DNA of 64,000 bases from Heracleum sosnowskyi. Taxonomy: Eukaryota > Streptophyta > Magnoliopsida > Apiales > Apiaceae. Below, in pieces: positions 22,694 through 33,642 of this stretch. A program made the translations under genes and the position numbers. The notes beneath the pieces were generated by a model. That model saw only the letters and a list, made by a program, of their open reading frames with translations, was not told the DNA's origin and searched no databases. The stretch spans positions 61,895,481-61,959,480 of the forward strand of contig CM061236.1 of the NCBI GenBank assembly GCA_030848705.1, read 5' to 3'. Positions within the stretch are counted from its first letter, which is position 1; every line of letters begins with the position of its first letter.

Positions 22694-24356
22694 ATGGCTT
22701 CTAAAGCATTTCTTTCGAAATATTTCAGTGTTTTGCAAATTTTCCTTGGATTGCTGTGCATATCTGATGCTGGCAGAGTTATACTGGACAAATTTTACGA
22801 TGTCGAAAGATATAATGCGGTCTCAGATGGAAATGATGCTGGCGGAGTTATATTGGACAAATTTTTCGATGTCCGGAGATTTGGTGCGGTCTCAGATGGA
22901 AAAACAGACAACTTTCATGTAAGCAAGAAACAAATTTGTTCATACATATGTTTGTGTTTTCTTTTCCCTTGAGTTGTCTTTCTTGATCTGTAGGCATTTC
23001 ATAAGGCATGGAGGAAAGCATGCAACTGTGATGGAAAATGTTGGGTTTCAGTGCCAAGAGGAACTTACAAGCTTGGTCCTGTTGTTTTTGTTGGGCCATG
23101 CAAAGGGATCACAGGATTTCTGATTCAGGGAGTTGTTGTAGCTCCTACTGATCCAGCACAGTTCACCGATCATTGGATAATCTTTCGATATGTTGATCAA
23201 TTGTTGATCAGAGGTGGTGGTACATTGGATGGTCAAGGTGCTTCAGCTTGGCCGCTCAATGACTGTAGAACCAATCCTCATTGCAAGCCTCTTCCTGCTG
23301 TGAGTTGGTTTGTTGCACTTTGACTGTTATAACTTCATTCCACTTTTTTCCTTTTTTTCGTACACGGTATCTATAATTTACGATGAGAGTCGTATGATGT
23401 ATTACAAATATTTAATAAGTAAATTTAATTGCAACATCAATATTCTATCTTTTCAGTACTAGAAGAATAACAAATTCTGTTTATTGTTTGCTTTTTATTA
23501 ACAGACAATGAGATTTGATTTCATCACAAATTCAAGAATACACCACCTCAAGTCGGTGAACAGCAAAAATGCCCATATCAATTTTTTTGCATGTAAGAAC
23601 ATCACAATCAACAAAGTTAAATTGATTGCTCCTGCCGATAGCCCAAACACGGATGGCATTCGTCTTGGAGCATCCAGCAATATCAAAATCTCACGGTCTA
23701 TCATTGCCACCGGAGATGATTGCATAGCCATGATTGATGGCACCAATAATGTTGTTATCTCTTATGTTTCATGTGGCCCAGGACATGGCATTAGTATAGG
23801 AAGCATCGGAAAAGTATTGAATGAACAAGTTCATGATATAAAAGTGCTCAACTGCAACATCAGTGGCACTCAAAATGGCTTGAGAGTAAAAACGTGGGCA
23901 CCCTCATTATCTGGTATGGTTACAAATTTGACATTCCAAGACATTTTAATGAATCAAGTGAGCAACCCCATCATATTTGATCAAAACTATTGTCCAGACC
24001 CTCCCTGCAACGACAAGGTGAAATTCTGTTTTTTGGCATGTTACATTTTTTTTAGGGGATTGATAATCGGAACTCATGATTTTTGCGATGTCTATATGGT
24101 TAACTAATTACATTGTTCATATATGCAGGCGCAATCGCTAGTTCAAATTAGCAATGTCACATTTAAAAACATAATTGGCACATCAAGTTCCAAAACCGCA
24201 GTGAATTTTATATGTAGCAGAGCTCAGCCTTGTGACAAAGTAACACTGGATAACATCAACTTAACATACAATGGTTTCGGAGGACCATCAGTTTCTTCCT
24301 GTAAGAATGTTGAGGGAAACTCAATCGGAACGCAGATGCCTCCAGATTGTTTATAA
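22694..24356 (+). CDS. Exopolygalacturonase-like pectinase (GH28), 4 exons
   Basis: Exons 22694-22918, 22994-23299, 23505-24017 and 24129-24356 join in phase 0 with GT-AG introns to 423 residues with no stop. Residues 1-25 form a signal peptide, so the enzyme is secreted to the cell wall. GH28 motifs, in order: SPNTDG, GDDC, CGPGHGISIGS and RVKTW (family RIK; here Ile is replaced by Val). The catalytic Asp residues of NTDG and DD, the His of GHG and the Arg/Lys of motif IV are all present. The family hydrolyses alpha-1,4-galacturonan in pectin. The CGPGHGISIGS form is usual in plant exo-acting members. Odd point: residues 25-70 contain a perfectly in-frame 69-bp tandem duplication covering the mature N-terminus. 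Likely functional. Confidence 0.9.
22766..22903 (+). repeat. 69-bp in-frame tandem duplication in GH28 exon 1
   Basis: Copy 1 is 22766-22834 and copy 2 is 22835-22903, 23 codons each. Both read D-A-G-x-V-I-L-D-K-F-x-D-V-x-R-x-x-A-V-S-D-G. Copy 2 keeps the family consensus FDVRRFGAVSDGK. Copy 1 has drifted (YDVERYNAVSDGN), losing the conserved Phe-Gly. Confidence 0.9.
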
Positions 24357-25103
24357 ATCAGTCAATGCTTGTTTAGTTGCTGAGCTACAAGATCATCTTT
24401 TGAAATCGAAGAAATGAGAAGTGCACACATATTGTGCGAGTTGAAGACATTTGCCTCAGGAGTATAATTTCAGGTGAGATATATAAATCTATGTGAAGTT
24501 AGGGCATTTGATTTTTTTTAGTATTTGTTTACCCTTGAAAACAAAAGTGAACCCAAGTATCTCTAGTTTCGTTTGTAATTCCATTCGAGTACTGTCAATT
24601 TATACATTTTACTATGTGTTATTTTATAGAATCTCATGTACTAAGAGCATTTCCAACAAACTCTTTATTTAAGCTCTTAAGTCAAAATTGAGGAGAGAGA
24701 ATAAAAATATTGATTCAAGATATTTTTAGTGGCTCTTAAAATCACTAAAGGTGTGTTTACTTAAACAGTTTTTTGGAAAACAATTTCTAAGAAAACTTGA
24801 AAAATGGAAAATATGTTCAAATTAGCAGTTTTTTAAGTTCAAAATCTGGAAAACTGGAAATCAAGGTTTTCTAAATTATAACTAAAATTTAGAAATTTTT
24901 TGAAAACACATTTAAGCTGTTTTCAGAAATTTCCCCTGCAAATAAAAAACAGTTTTCTAGTTTTAGAAAACTAGAAAACACGACACAAAAAGCGGAACTC
25001 GATAAATGATATAGGTTACCCGCGTTATATCATATTTTTTACGTCAAAACCCTCATACAGTGGCTTCTCTCTGATTGACTACGAGCTCTCTCTCAATCTT
25101 CAA
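24357..25103. other. Intergenic with a partial MITE and a palindrome
   Basis: AGAGCATTTCCAACAAACTC at 24644 resembles one terminus of the common plant 'GAGCATCTCCAAC' MITEs; the opposite terminus is not found, so it is a fragment. Near 24950-24985 GTTTTCTAGTTTTAGAAAAC is followed by TAGAAAAC, a strong inverted repeat. Sequence just before 25104 may be the 5' leader of the next gene. Confidence 0.4.
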
Positions 25104-26241
25104 GTAAGTGACAATGGTTATTGTTAGAATTAATCACTTTATTATTTGATCTCATTCGAGTTATCTTTCACTCTCGGTTAGGTAATTGTATCTATCACTA
25201 ATTTGTGTAATTGTGTTTTGGGAATTTATATATCAATTTGTGCGAATTTATATGACATATGTGGCTTTAAAACAAATTGGGTTGTATGCAAATTAAAGTA
25301 ATAAAGATTACTGTGTTTTCTCAATGATACATGTGTTTATGGTCTCTGGTTGTTAGTTGTTCACAACACCAGACACCAGGCACTCTTGATGCTTATATTT
25401 AATAGTGATTAATGGGCTATTGATTTAAAAAGATAAACATACTTAACAATAATCTAATTATTTTAGATGGGTGCACACCCAGCTCATGGTGATCCTATAG
25501 AATGGTTTGAAGAAGCTGAAAAATACTTTTTAGAAGTTCTTGCAGAGAGAGTTAAAAGAGATCCTAATGGGGCACCAATATTTAAAGGAATTGATTGGAT
25601 TGAGATGGATGAAGTTATGTTTTTTAAATTTGTATTCAGATACGGTCCTGAAAAATTGAAAGGGAAATATCACCGAATGTGTTCTACGCATACAAAATTT
25701 AGTGAGCTCATAAACAATACCGGTGTAACATGGACCTCAACTACTGGTTTGGTGTCTGCTGATGACGTTGTATGGGATGCTTTTTTTAAGGTTTGTTCTA
25801 GTTTTTTTATTTTAAATTTATGTGTTTAAATTCAGCTTAATATAAATTAACATATTGTTTTGTATATTTTTCAGCGAGACAAGATTTTCAAGACTTTTAA
25901 GAAGAAAGGTTGCAAGAATTATTCACTGTTGAATCTTGTGTTTAATAGTTCCACAGCTTCTGGTACTTTTCGCAATGCCTCCAGTTCTGCACCTCAAACT
26001 TCTGAAGAAGAGCAAATAATAGAGCAAGGGTACCTAGGTGGAGGTGATGTCGGTGAAAGTGAGGGTGTTGGCGGTGATAGTGGTGCATGTGAGGGAAGTA
26101 AAAGAGGTCGGGTGGAAAGCATAGTTTGGATGTTGAGGTGGAAGGAGTTCCAAGTAATAGGAGGGTGAAAAAGAAAAATTTTGGAAGTGATAAATTTGAT
26201 GGTCTAGTGGAAGCATGGTCACAATCCTCGGTGATCCAAGG
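25104..26241 (+). pseudogene. Myb/SANT-like domain gene, truncated by retrotransposon SV-A
   Basis: A probable 5'-leader intron runs from GTAAGT at 25104 to TTTTAG at 25466. ATG at 25467 starts exon 1 (to 25790), and exon 2 starts at 25875 after TTTTTCAG, joined in phase 0. The protein shows the Myb/SANT-like domain of plant L10-interacting and Harbinger-associated proteins: FLEVLAERV, LKGKYHRMCSTHTKFSELIN, TGVTW and VVWDAFFK, then KGCKNYSLLNLVFNSSTASG. These bind DNA or assist a PIF/Harbinger transposase. A frameshift near 26110-26125 sends the frame to a stop at 26166, while the basic tail (KKKNFGSDKFD) continues in another frame until SV-A cuts in at 26242. No transposase lies in view, so host gene versus transposon accessory cannot be settled. 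Confidence 0.65.
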
Positions 26242-27566
26242 TGTTAGGTCCCGATATATTTGTAGAGGGGGGGGTTGAATACAAACTGTACCGTTTAATC
26301 GAATTTGTATTGTTTTTGATTTAACAATTTCAATAACAAATAATTGCGGAATAAAATGAAACAAGATTCAAGTTAAATATAACTTATATTAAACTTGAAG
26401 GGTGTTACAATTCTGCGTACAGATTACAAGGTTCTTGTTAAAACAAATCTTGAATAAATTCGACATGAATTTATCTATTTTTGTAATAAAAGGACCGAAT
26501 ACTAAAAAGTAGTTCGATATAAATTCTAGGGATTATGATCCGCTAGATTGTCAAAGTGATACAAGTAAACAATTTCTAGTAAGTTGGATATAACAATAAT
26601 GACTAGAATTGATTACAATGTTCAAATTAAAAGCTCGACAGTTGGCTCTTTTAATGGCAGAAGAATAGGAATGATATCTTTGCTTCTTTCTGTCTGTATT
26701 GGTTGATCACTTTTCATGTCTTTTATAAGTCAACTCCACACATCCTGTACGCGCCAAGCTTTGCTTAATAATAATACTACTAGTAGTACTATGCACAAGC
26801 CTAGCAGTACTATCGGTAGTACTTACTAAATGGCCTAGCAGTACTATCGGTAGTACTAGCTAATATGCTTAGCAGTACTATCTAATAGTACTATTAGAAT
26901 TAGAAATAATTCTAGATTTAATTTAAGTCACTAATTGATTTAATAAATAAAATAATTCTAAACGAATTAATTTATAGATTAAATAAATTAATTTCTTGAC
27001 TTAAATAATTTAATAAATAAATTAATTCATGAGAATTAATTTATAAATTAAATTACTTAAAATCTAGATTAATTAATTTAAGATATAAATTAATTCTAAA
27101 GAAATTAATTTATAGATTAAATTACTTAACTTATAGAATAAATTAAAAGAGAATTAAAACTAATTCTAAGAACCACTGAAACTGATGACGAACTTTCACT
27201 GAATGACGTTGACACTCAATGTACTGTCTGATTCATGAGTGACTAACTTTAATGACGGTTCTTCATCTTTTGGCATTAAAGATGTGGTTCTATTCTTTCC
27301 CTTTAACAAACTCTGAACCTGTACGTTTCCTGCCACACTTCTGAAATCTCTGTTACTTATAAATAGTTCCACTTTCTTGAATACTTCACTGAGGGTTGAT
27401 CAAATAAATGAACTTCTTTCAATGTAGAATCACTTCAAGTCTGTAGATTGACTTTTATCTTCTTTCTTTTGACTGATAAAATCTACTGAGATTCCTGTGA
27501 CTGGTTGAGTTATTATTTACTTATTACATACTTGGTTTAAGTTGAGTCGAATCCTCGGTGTTTACA
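26242..27566 (-). repeat. SV-A 3' LTR
   Basis: About 1.33 kb between TGTTAGGTCC and TGTTTACA. The start resembles SV3's LTR start (TGTTAGGTCC followed by a G-run and TTGAATAC). A cluster of AGTACT motifs lies at 26785-26890. On the minus strand it sits just upstream of a TATA-like CTTATAAAAG (near 26722-26732), so in U3. The right border is inferred by comparison with SV3. Confidence 0.7.
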
Positions 27567-27590
27567 AATAGGCCTATACATATGCCTTTT

Positions 27591-27604
27591 AATTTCCCCT
27601 ATTT
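27591..27604 (-). other. SV-A polypurine tract, displaced from the LTR
   Basis: AATTTCCCCTATTT (minus strand AAATAGGGGAAATT) corresponds to the SV3 PPT. In SV-A it is separated from the presumed LTR end by 24 bp containing the near-palindrome AGGCCTATACATATGCCT, perhaps a small insertion. Confidence 0.5.
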
Positions 27605-27854
27605 GTTTGTTAGACAATAACAATCAAATACCTAGAGGATAACTCAACTAAAACAAGAAAAAGATAAGACTTTTAAGAGCCAAGTAAATAATAAAAAAGT
27701 TCTGGATTATATTTAACAATTTCCAGATTCAAACAATAAAGATAAATACAAGATAGATGTTCCTTTAGACTGAAAATATGATTACATTTTCCTATCTTGA
27801 TTCACCTATGCTCTAAACATTTTACAATAAAAACTGAGCTCTAGTCCTCATGCC

Positions 27855-29669
27855 TTAGTCTCTAATCTCACCTTCTTCAGGATCTTGTAAGGTGTTTAGT
27901 AGATCTTTATCAAAGACACGATCACTTTCTGAAGCAACACCACTTGGTCTGACTGGTTGAGGAGTGACTCTTTTCAATATGTTCTTCAACTGAGAATACC
28001 TGGGAACATTTTCATTACAATAGTCTGAAATCATGTCAGCAACTTCAGACTTTTCTTCAGTAGTAAACCCAGAAGTTCTCAGAATATTCTCCAACTTCAC
28101 CAGCTACAAAGCAGTTTGTAACTTCAAAGAATCAGGATCCAGCCCAACTGTCTCCAAGGTTGTACCTCAATAGATTTTAACTTCATAAGGAGAATGTACA
28201 ATTTGAGGGCTGGCCTTCATAGCAGAATCCCTAAGCCGGTCATGAAGCAACTCATTCAAACAGGATGATCTTTTCACTTTGCTCATCAGAAACCAAAGCT
28301 CTGACATAGATCTTCTTTCAAGTAAGTCAAGAGAAACCGTGAATGACCCTTCCAGAACACTATAAACATAGATATACAATTCTTGTCTGACTTGATCAAA
28401 TACAGTAGTAATCAATAAGATATCTTCCTTCAAAGCCTTCATGTATAATGAATTATCTGGATTAACTGTTCTGATCTTCTCAAGGAATTGAAGAAAAGTA
28501 CAATCATTGTTTGTGCCTCTCTGAGGGATATCAAACATCTACCTTGCTCTATCCCACTTGCTTCCCATCTTCATCCTGACATCTAACCTAGCTCCTTTCC
28601 TTGACTTGAATACTGTGAAGACGTTGTTTGTCTTCATGTTCAATCTTTTGAATTTTTAACTTTTGAGATATGATGTCAGAGACCTTAGCACTCTCCTCTT
28701 CTCTTCTTCTAAGATCTGCTTGTTGCTTCTTCAATTCTTTCTAAAACAAAGGGTCAGGAGAATACAACTCATCATCTTCTTCCCAATCATCAAAGTTGAC
28801 TGCTTCTTCAACTTCTTCTACACCAATGGTTTTTTCAGGGATGGTCTCCTCCGGATCACCAGAAATATTATAATCAAAATCACCATGTTCACCATGGTAG
28901 TAGAAAGCATCATCAAAAGTAGACTCCTCCAATGATTGTTTCTGCTTACCCTTATCTTTTCCCGAAGCTCCTCCAGCTTCTCCTCCTTTCTTCTCCCCCT
29001 TAATTAAGGAATCCTCTACAAATGTAAATCTATCAGCATCAGGATTTCCCTCTCTATCTTCTTCAGCTCCTGGACCACCTTCTCTATCACCTCCTTCAAA
29101 GAAACATTGTTGCTCCGCATTAGGCGGATGGGAGTTTTTGATCATGAAATACAGGTGCTTCATTCCTTCATTGAGATGCTCTATCCCTTCTTCAATCTTA
29201 GTAAATCTCTTATTATCCAACAGTTGATTGACATCTACCGTCTTCTGAATTGAGTCCACTTTAGTAGAAATGATATCTATCTCCCTTTGAGAGGTCTGGA
29301 GATCAGAAAGAGCTGAAGTCACTTGTTGATTTGATGCTTGAATGGAGTTCATCTTGGGTACCAGAGATATCTTCAGATTGTCTACATCAGACCTAAGCAT
29401 TCCTAGCTGATTATTGACAAAGGTGGAAGAAGAAGACCGTTCAACCACTTGTGCTCTAAAAAATTATTTTTTAGCCTGGGACTCTCTCAAACTTTTCTCA
29501 AGATCAGCTATTTTAGCTAACAACAAACCAGTGTTTGTGTCTGTGTGTGCACTCAACTCAAGTTCTCTAGTTGGTGTTTCACTCGACTCACGTGAATGTG
29601 TTTCGTTCAGTGTTTGACTCTCATTTCTTAGCACTAGATGTCTATCATTTGATGTACTGAGAGATGTAC
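27855..29669 (-). pseudogene. SV-A third ORF, C-terminal half (coiled coil and tail), broken
   Basis: The frame opens after TTGCAG/GTACAT at 29669 with GTSLSTSNDR, like SV3's GTTSTMDLSE. A TAA at 29464 interrupts it. 29448-28741 is a long heptad-rich segment (DVDNLKISLVPKMNSIQASN and so on) with an acidic Gly/Glu region. Frameshifted pieces 28538-28167 and 28100-27855 match SV3's C-terminal region (ILRTSGFTTEEKSEVAD versus YLRSTGFSSTEKDKAAD; final PEEGEIRD versus IEEGEIEMD). No transmembrane segment or signal peptide is visible, so the usual label 'env-like' is positional only. Function unknown. Confidence 0.7.
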
Positions 29670-29803
29670 CTGCAATAGAAATCACCTAGCCCCTTCATGA
29701 GAGGTCAGTGGTGGTGCAATGGGAGTTCACAATTCCCAATCCCTGGTTGAGTCTGTCAGAACATTTGGAATTGAAAACTGAATTGCTTCAGTGACAAACT
29801 CAC
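29665..29803 (-). other. Conserved spacer/intron in SV-A third ORF
   Basis: On the minus strand GGCAACCAG is followed by GTGAGT (29803-29798), a good donor, and the segment ends CTATTGCAG (acceptor, 29675-29670), giving a 134-nt candidate intron. Its last 85 bases align with the same spacer of SV3 (44304-44388) at roughly three quarters identity. It includes a stem GGGAATT/AACTCCC and the invariant CATTGCACCACC. Confidence 0.55.
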
Positions 29804-29873
29804 CTGGTTGCCTTTGACTTTCTCTAGTATAAACTGCGAGTGAAAAATCCCTTAGGGGAGCCAGAGTTGTTCC

Positions 29874-31315
29874 CTATGGGAAGGGAGAAAGTGATTCTAT
29901 TAAGAGGGGCAAAGAATCAGATTTTCCCTCCGATGTCTGTGAAGGCACTTCTACCGTGACTATGGTAGGCACTGTTTCAGATCCTAAGTGCTCTCCTAAC
30001 AACGTGTCCTGAGTTTCTTCTATTTGTATGTTTTCTCCCATTGTGAGTAATGGGAGTGTGCTTGACTCATTACAAGTTGCCAGGGCCCGATGGCGAATTT
30101 CAATAGATTCATCCTGTTGAGAGGATGTCTCCAGAGACTGTTCAGTGGCCATTTCAAAGTCCATATCCTGTTGGAAGGATATGGATGGGCTGACAGATGC
30201 CTCCCTCTAGGTTTTTCTCTTCTTTGGAGGGGGAGACAGAGCTGTGGGATCACTCATTGTATATTCACTACTTGTCCTTTGTCTCATATGAGAAGCAGTT
30301 TCAGGTTGAAAGGATAAAGGAATTGACTATGTGTTTGGCTCTATGACCCGGGTTAGAGGTTGTGGTTCTACAACCTCTTGGTCAATCCTAACAACCACTT
30401 GGATTTCAGCAGAGGTGCCAGAAGATCCAGGGATAGGATGAATTACATATAGTGGCAGTGCCTTTGAAGATCCATCTGAAATGGCTAACTGTTGCTCAGG
30501 AAAATAAAGTTGAAAAACAGGAAGATGAATGAACTGTGCCATGAATGGAGTGACTGCCACTGGAGTGATTTTCAATTTAAGAGAAGTATGAAGTCTTTGA
30601 TAAAACTTACGATCAGAAGTAGGAGAAGGAACATATAAAGCATTTCTAAACATCTCCTTATGAGCATCAAATAACACATGATTGATCAAGATTGTGAGAA
30701 ATCGAGGATAAAAACATCTGACTTTTCTATCACTATCATGATCAATCCTGGCAGTTGCTACTCTCCTAACTATAAGCTTCCATATAAGATGACCAATGTT
30801 AAGTCTAACATTAAACACAGCAACATAAACAATATATTGTAACAAAGATGGAATATTTTGAAATTTTCTTTTTGTACAGTTGCTGAAAACCTTGGCCAAA
30901 GTATCAAAGAAAACATCCCATTCACAAACCAAATTTGCTTTACTGAGTTTGGTCAACTCCAATGGACCTTGATAATGAATACTGTTGAAAAATTGAATTA
31001 ATTCAACATCAGAGGGAGTCCTATCAAAGTTGTCCCTAGGAAGTTGAAAAACTTCACAAAACAGATCCTCAGTAATAGTGTACTGTGTGTGCTCAATGGT
31101 GAAATTGATAGACCTAGAATTATCAGTAATTACAACACTAGAACACAGCAACTGTAATGGTTCAATTTTCAAATCAGCAGATAAACATATAGCACGACTG
31201 ACACAACACTGCGTATTTAAAACTGAATCCAAGGTCGAAAACGATCAACAGGGCATTTCAAAGGATCAAAATACCCATGGTAATTGTTCTTAACGACCTC
31301 AAAATTCTGAGACAT
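29874..31315 (-). pseudogene. SV-A third ORF, N-terminal half, broken
   Basis: The natural ATG is at 31315 (MSQNFEVVKNN). A single-base frameshift near 31222 moves it to the frame that runs from 31232 to 30327. The domain shares with SV3 and SV2 the blocks FCEVFQLPRDN, ECWDVFFDTLAKVF-like and CFYPRFLTILINHVLFD. A further frame 30164-29874 carries the acidic Ser/Thr-rich linker. The N-terminal domain is shared by three otherwise divergent elements, so it is the best conserved part of the third ORF. No membrane segment seen; role unknown. Confidence 0.7.
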
Positions 31316-31339
31316 AATTTACTAAACAAAAATTAATAA

Positions 31340-32780
31340 AAAATAAACACAAATGCAAATAATCTTGAATAATTCGAATTTAAGGATTTTAAAATTAATT
31401 AAAAATCCAAAATTTCAAACTTCTCCAAAAATTACCAAATTTTGATATGTTGTTCCTTAAGCCAAAACACACACACTGATATTTTTAGAATTCAAAAACT
31501 CACTATCAATCACTAAAAACGACTGAAGAAACCTTTGTAATTCGAAAACTCAAAAACTTAAAAACTTTATGAAACTTGGATTTTAAGTACTGGAATTAAT
31601 GGGCTTGAGAAGACGAATCTAGTGATGGTTTCAGATTTTAAAAAGAACAAGAATTGAATTCATAAAATGAAAATGAAATTGGCAGCAGTTCGTTTTAATC
31701 AAGGAAAAAAAAGAGAATATGAACAAGGCAGTTATGTTAAAACATGAACTAGGAAGTACTAATGAGAATACAAAAAAAAATGAACAGCTTATTTATATAT
31801 AAAAAAAACGGATAGTACTAAGAGAATTAAAAAGAAAACTGTAATATATATATTTTTATAACTGGTAGTACTAAGAAAATAAAAAAAATAAACAAAAGAC
31901 CTGTAAAAAAGAACTAGTAGTACTATCTAGCAGTACTATCAGAAAGTACTACCTATAGTACTACTAGTATAAAGCGAAAGTAATACTAGAATAAAAGAAA
32001 ATAAAATAAAATAAAAACAGCTAGTAGTACTACCAAAAGATAGTACTACCGAAAGTACTACAGGTATAAATATAACAAGTACTATAGATAATAATAAAAT
32101 GAATGATAATAATAATAAATATATTACTAGCAAGACTATTGAATAGTACAATTAGAACAACAGAAAAAGTACTACTGACAATATAAATAAAGTAAATATA
32201 TAAGAAATTATACTAGTAATACTATCAGGTAGTACTTTGGGAAAGTACTACCGATAGTACTACTAGTACTAAAGCATCAGTACTAATGAAAAAAAAATAG
32301 AAATAAACAAGAAAATGCATATATTAATTATCAGAAAATGCACAGAATTAATAAAAATTACAGAAACTGTTCAGAAAATGCAGAAAAATATGTACAAATT
32401 CAGAAAATTCACAGAAAATGCATATCTAAAATGAAAAAATGCAATAATTAATTTACAAAATTTTGAGCAAGTAATTTAAATATCCTTAAATCTGTAAATT
32501 TTCAATAAAAATACATTTCTCTAAAATTTTAATAGAAAAATTTGAGAAAAATATTTTTAGAGAAAATAAACTATTTAAAAATACTTAAACTCAGAAGCTT
32601 AACAGTTTAAAGAAGACATGGCATTATAAGAACATTAAAGACATACAAGAAGGAAAATGTTTTGATAAAACAAATTACAAGTGACCTTTTAAAATATATA
32701 CAACACAAAACACTTGTAATTCACCCAAGAACAAACATCAATAAAAACTAATATTAATCACTAAAACTATTTAACATACC
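31340..32780. repeat. SV-A pol/third-ORF spacer with AGTACT motif cluster
   Basis: An AT-rich, non-coding 1.4 kb. Between 31755 and 32300 there are about twenty AGTACT motifs, many as TAGTACTA or in doublets such as AGTAGTACTA and AAGTACTACC. The same motif is clustered in this element's LTR. I see no other motif of this kind in the neighbouring elements' spacers. Confidence 0.75.
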
Positions 32781-33016
32781 CAATTTACCAACTAGCCTGG
32801 TAAATGTGGATTCATCAAGAGATTTAGTAAAAATATCTGTTGTTGTTCCTTTGTGGGTACAAAGTGTAACTCCACAGTACCATCCATGACATGCTCTCTG
32901 ATAAAATGATACCTGATGTCGATGTGCTTGGTTCTCGAGTGCTGAACAGGGTTGTTGGAGATTGCTATGGCACTTGTATTGTCATACAGAATTGGAATTT
33001 TGTTCAATACAAAGCA
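32780..33016 (-). pseudogene. pol: SV-A RNase H C-terminal end
   Basis: The frame matches the copia RNase H end: NTSAIAISNNPVQHSRTKHI, DIRYHFIREHV, then VELHFVPT. After FVPTKEQ a frameshift diverts it, while the usual IFTKxLDESTF and LGMLN end is still readable in the neighbouring frame. Its upstream part is cut by SV2 at 33017. Confidence 0.85.
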
Positions 33017-33593
33017 TGTTAGATCAGGATTCAATGATCGTCAGGATCTAGACTCAACTGATCAGGATTGCTGACGTCATCAGGTATAGCATGGTCATCA
33101 GTATTTTATCAAGCGTCAGTATCAGGATTTTCATCAGGATATCTACATCAGGACTGAGATCAGGATTGATCATCAGAACTGGAAGCTGATCAGGATTTCT
33201 ATTTCGAGTTATATTTGGAGTCTAGTTAAATAAGGAAGCTTATTTTGTCGGTTCCTTATTTATAGTAATGAAGCTATCAATTTAGGATAGGTTTCAATCT
33301 TTGTAATTGATTAGAACTTATCATGTAATTGATAGAGAAACTGTGTAGTATATAAACACAGTTTAGGTTTCGATTTATGAAGCGAACATAATCGATCACA
33401 TACACGAGTATCTTTGTAACCTAGAAGCTCTCAAGAACATCAGAATTTCTTAAGAGAGTTTGTAACAGTTTTATATCAGAATTAATAAAGCTGTTATTAT
33501 TCTTTCATATCTGTGATATATACTTTGATAAGTCGAGAATCTTATACAATTGTATTCAACCCCCTTTCTACAATTGTTTATTACTGGGCAACA
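33017..33593 (+). repeat. SV2 5' LTR
   Basis: 577 bp, TGTTAGATCA to CTGGGCAACA. U3 (33024-33200) holds five TCAGGATT motifs and several TCATCAGGA variants. TATA-like AGTATATAAACAC lies near 33338. It is clearly related to the SV4 LTR but with indels and many substitutions. Confidence 0.88.
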
Positions 33594-33594
33594 A

Positions 33595-33607
33595 TTGGTA
33601 TCAGAGC
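33595..33607 (+). other. SV2 primer binding site
   Basis: TTGGTATCAGAGC, complementary to initiator tRNA-Met, one base after the LTR end. Confidence 0.9.
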
Positions 33608-33642
33608 AGACTGATTTAAATTTGAATCAGATACGATCTAAG

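Larger units (their letters stand above)
26242..33016 (-). mobile_element. SV-A: partial Sirevirus (minus), interrupted by SV2
   Basis: From left to right: 3' LTR, PPT-like tract, third-ORF region, motif-rich spacer and the end of RNase H, where SV2's LTR begins at 33017. The rest (RT, integrase, gag, 5' LTR) is not found on the other side of SV2 within the window. Its RNase H end is very close to that of SV3, but LTR and spacer sequences are different and carry another motif (AGTACT). Candidate target-site bases CAAGG at 26237-26241 have no visible partner. Confidence 0.8.
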
